Assembly (NCBI RefSeq): GCF_009720825.1
Contig: NZ_WNKY01000010.1
Span: 62,001 to 126,000, forward strand
Direction: 5' to 3'
Source of the DNA: Duganella radicis
Lineage (GTDB): Bacteria > Pseudomonadota > Gammaproteobacteria > Burkholderiales > Burkholderiaceae_D
DNA: 64,000 nt
Shown: piece by piece, positions 62,534 through 64,000 of the stretch
Layout of the letters: each line of letters opens with the position of its first letter
Numbering within the stretch: the first letter of the stretch is position 1
The notes under the pieces: generated by a model
Databases searched by the model: none
Told to the model about the DNA's origin: nothing
Seen by the model: the letters and a program-made list of their open reading frames with translations, nothing else
Translations under genes and position numbers: made by a program

Positions 62534-64000
62534 ATGAACACTGTTTCTGATCTTGTCGCGCGGCGGGCGCAGGTGGCGGCGGCTTTGCAGCAAGTGCTGC
62601 CGGCGCGTGCTGTGTTGTCGGCGTTGGAGGATACCCGTCCGTATGAATGCGACGGGCTGGCGGCCTATCGCCAATTGCCGATGATTGTGGTGCTGCCCGA
62701 TAGCGAGGAGCAGGTGGTGGCAGTGCTCAAGGTCTGCCGCGAGCTGGGTGTGCCGGTGGTGCCGCGTGGCGCTGGCACGGGCCTCTCCGGTGGCGCGATG
62801 CCGATAGCCGATGGCGTGGTGCTGTCGACGGCGAGGCTCAATCGCATCGTGCGCATGGATGCGTTTTCGCGTACAGCGGTGGTGCAGCCGGGCGTACGCA
62901 ATCTGGCGATATCGGAAGCGGCGGCGCAGTATGGCTTGTACTACGCGCCCGACCCGTCGTCGCAGATCGCCTGCACCATCGGCGGCAATGTAGCCGAGAA
63001 TTCGGGCGGTGTGCATTGCCTCAAATACGGCCTGACAGTACACAACGTGCTGCGTGTACGCATGGTGACCATGGATGGCGAGGTGGTGGAGCTGGGCAGC
63101 GAGGCGCTCGATGCGCCGGGACTCGATCTGCTGTCGGTGTTTATCGGCTCCGAGGGGATGCTGGGCATCGTCACCGAAGTGACGGTGAAGCTAGTACCCA
63201 AGCCAGCCACCGCGCGCGTGATCATGGCGTCGTTCGATGAGGTGGTGAAGGGCTGTCATGCGGTGGCGGCGCTGATCGCCGCCGGCATCATTCCGGCCGG
63301 ACTGGAGATGATGGACCAGACTTCCTCGCGCATGGTGGAGCCGTTCGTGAAGGCCGGCTACGATACCGATGCCGCCGCCATCCTGCTGTGCGAAGCCGAC
63401 GGCACGGTAGAGGAAGTGGAAGAGGAAATCGCCCGCATGTCGGCGGTGTTGAATACGGCCGGTGCGATCGCCATCGCCGTGTCGCAGTCGGAGGCGGAAC
63501 GTCTGAAATTCTGGTCTGGCCGCAAAAACGCTTTCCCGGCCGCTGGCCGCATCTCGCCGGATTACTACTGCATGGACGGCACCATTCCACGCAAGCGCCT
63601 TGGCGAAGTATTGGCCGGCATCGCGGCGATGGAGGTCAAGTATGGCCTGCGCTGCGCGAATGTATTCCATGCCGGTGATGGTAATCTGCATCCGCTGATC
63701 CTGTTCAATGCGAATATCCCGGACGAATTCCACCGCGCCGAGGCGTTTGGCGCGGAGATCCTGGCGCTGTGTGTGGAAGTCGGTGGCACTATCACCGGCG
63801 AGCATGGCGTCGGTATCGAGAAGATCGATTCGATGTGCGTGCAGTTCAAACCTGCCGAGCTGGAAGCGTTCTTCTCGGTGAAGCGCGGTTTCGATCCGCA
63901 TGGATTGCTCAATCCCGACAAGGCGATCCCCACGCTGAACCGCTGCGCCGAATTTGGCAAGATGCGCGTCAGCGGCGGCGCACTGCCATTTTCCAACCTT
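62534..64000 (+). CDS. glcD: FAD-linked glycolate/D-lactate oxidase subunit GlcD, cut by the window edge
   Basis: 489 codons are visible and no stop is reached. The PCMH-type FAD domain shows VPVVPRGAGTGLSGGAMPI and CTIGGNVAENSGGVHCLKYG; the C-terminal domain ends GGTITGEHGVGIEKI and FDPHGLLNPDKAIP. GlcD is about 499 residues, so nearly all of it is present. It oxidises glycolate to glyoxylate together with GlcE and GlcF, which would be expected just downstream of the window. ATG 62534 begins MNTVSDLVARR. It is divergent from the SUFU gene. Confidence 0.92.
   Translation, partial: MNTVSDLVARRAQVAAALQQVLPARAVLSALEDTRPYECDGLAAYRQLPMIVVLPDSEEQVVAVLKVCRELGVPVVPRGAGTGLSGGAMPIADGVVLSTARLNRIVRMDAFSRTAVVQPGVRNLAISEAAAQYGLYYAPDPSSQIACTIGGNVAENSGGVHCLKYGLTVHNVLRVRMVTMDGEVVELGSEALDAPGLDLLSVFIGSEGMLGIVTEVTVKLVPKPATARVIMASFDEVVKGCHAVAALIAAGIIPAGLEMMDQTSSRMVEPFVKAGYDTDAAAILLCEADGTVEEVEEEIARMSAVLNTAGAIAIAVSQSEAERLKFWSGRKNAFPAAGRISPDYYCMDGTIPRKRLGEVLAGIAAMEVKYGLRCANVFHAGDGNLHPLILFNANIPDEFHRAEAFGAEILALCVEVGGTITGEHGVGIEKIDSMCVQFKPAELEAFFSVKRGFDPHGLLNPDKAIPTLNRCAEFGKMRVSGGALPFSNL

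Overview
The window looks like ordinary chromosome of a high-GC betaproteobacterium, most likely Oxalobacteraceae (Duganella, Massilia or Janthinobacterium group). This is inferred from gene content and order: M23 peptidase/tyrS divergent, dusB-fis-purH-ruvCA, thrB-DUF2782 divergent from polA, a BPSS1780-type membrane protein, PEP-CTERM proteins, and a thiC-S-G-D-E operon behind a TPP riboswitch. I see no tRNA, rRNA, CRISPR array, prophage or intact insertion sequence. Both edges cut genes: an Rpn/DUF4351-type protein on the left and glcD on the right.

Layout. 1-8.3 kb: Rpn-type protein end, M23 peptidase, the coupled chain tyrS-dtd-PEBP-histidine phosphatase, then dusB-fis-purH. 8.4-15.5 kb: Holliday-junction genes ruvC-ruvA and ruvB, split by a GABA module (MocR/GabR-like regulator, gabT, gabD), then yaiI. 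15.5-21.8 kb: aldo/keto reductase and LysR, YbaN-like protein, a secreted ThuA-like protein behind a LacI-type palindrome, small exported DUF3060 and DUF2147 proteins, and a YheO/DauR-type regulator with a PLP ammonia-lyase. 21.8-30.3 kb: valS, a decayed toxin-antitoxin pair, a dienoyl-CoA isomerase-like crotonase, a hypothetical protein, TetR, and a large propeller-GGDEF diguanylate cyclase. 30.4-35 kb: TPP riboswitch and thiamin operon. 35-43 kb: ANTAR regulator, REC protein, sugar 1-dehydrogenase, glutathione-dependent formaldehyde dehydrogenase, orphan BlaR1-like M56 peptidase, and uvrD. 43-49 kb: BPSS1780 protein, thrB, DUF2782, polA, ZIP transporter. 49-54 kb: a frameshifted subtilase and two tandem PEP-CTERM proteins. 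54-60.3 kb: sseA, DMT exporter and a Rieske oxygenase on the minus strand, then xseB-ispA-dxs on the plus strand. 60.3-64 kb: remains of a deleted SGNH hydrolase/LysR pair, M48 protease, PduO-type adenosyltransferase, SUFU-domain protein, and glcD.

Most of the window is housekeeping: translation (tyrS, dtd, valS, dusB), repair and replication (ruvCAB, uvrD, polA, xseB), isoprenoid precursors (ispA, dxs), thiamin, purine and threonine synthesis. No obviously new defence or biosynthetic system is visible. The interest lies in control and decay signals: a repeat family with a GGGTCAG core in three forms; possible leaderless starts for ruvC, ruvB and uvrD; operator-like dyads before the M56, ThuA, YheO, gab and M48 genes; two anti-Shine-Dalgarno segments before thiC; and gene wreckage (ParE with an internal deletion, frameshifted subtilase, SGNH/LysR tails).
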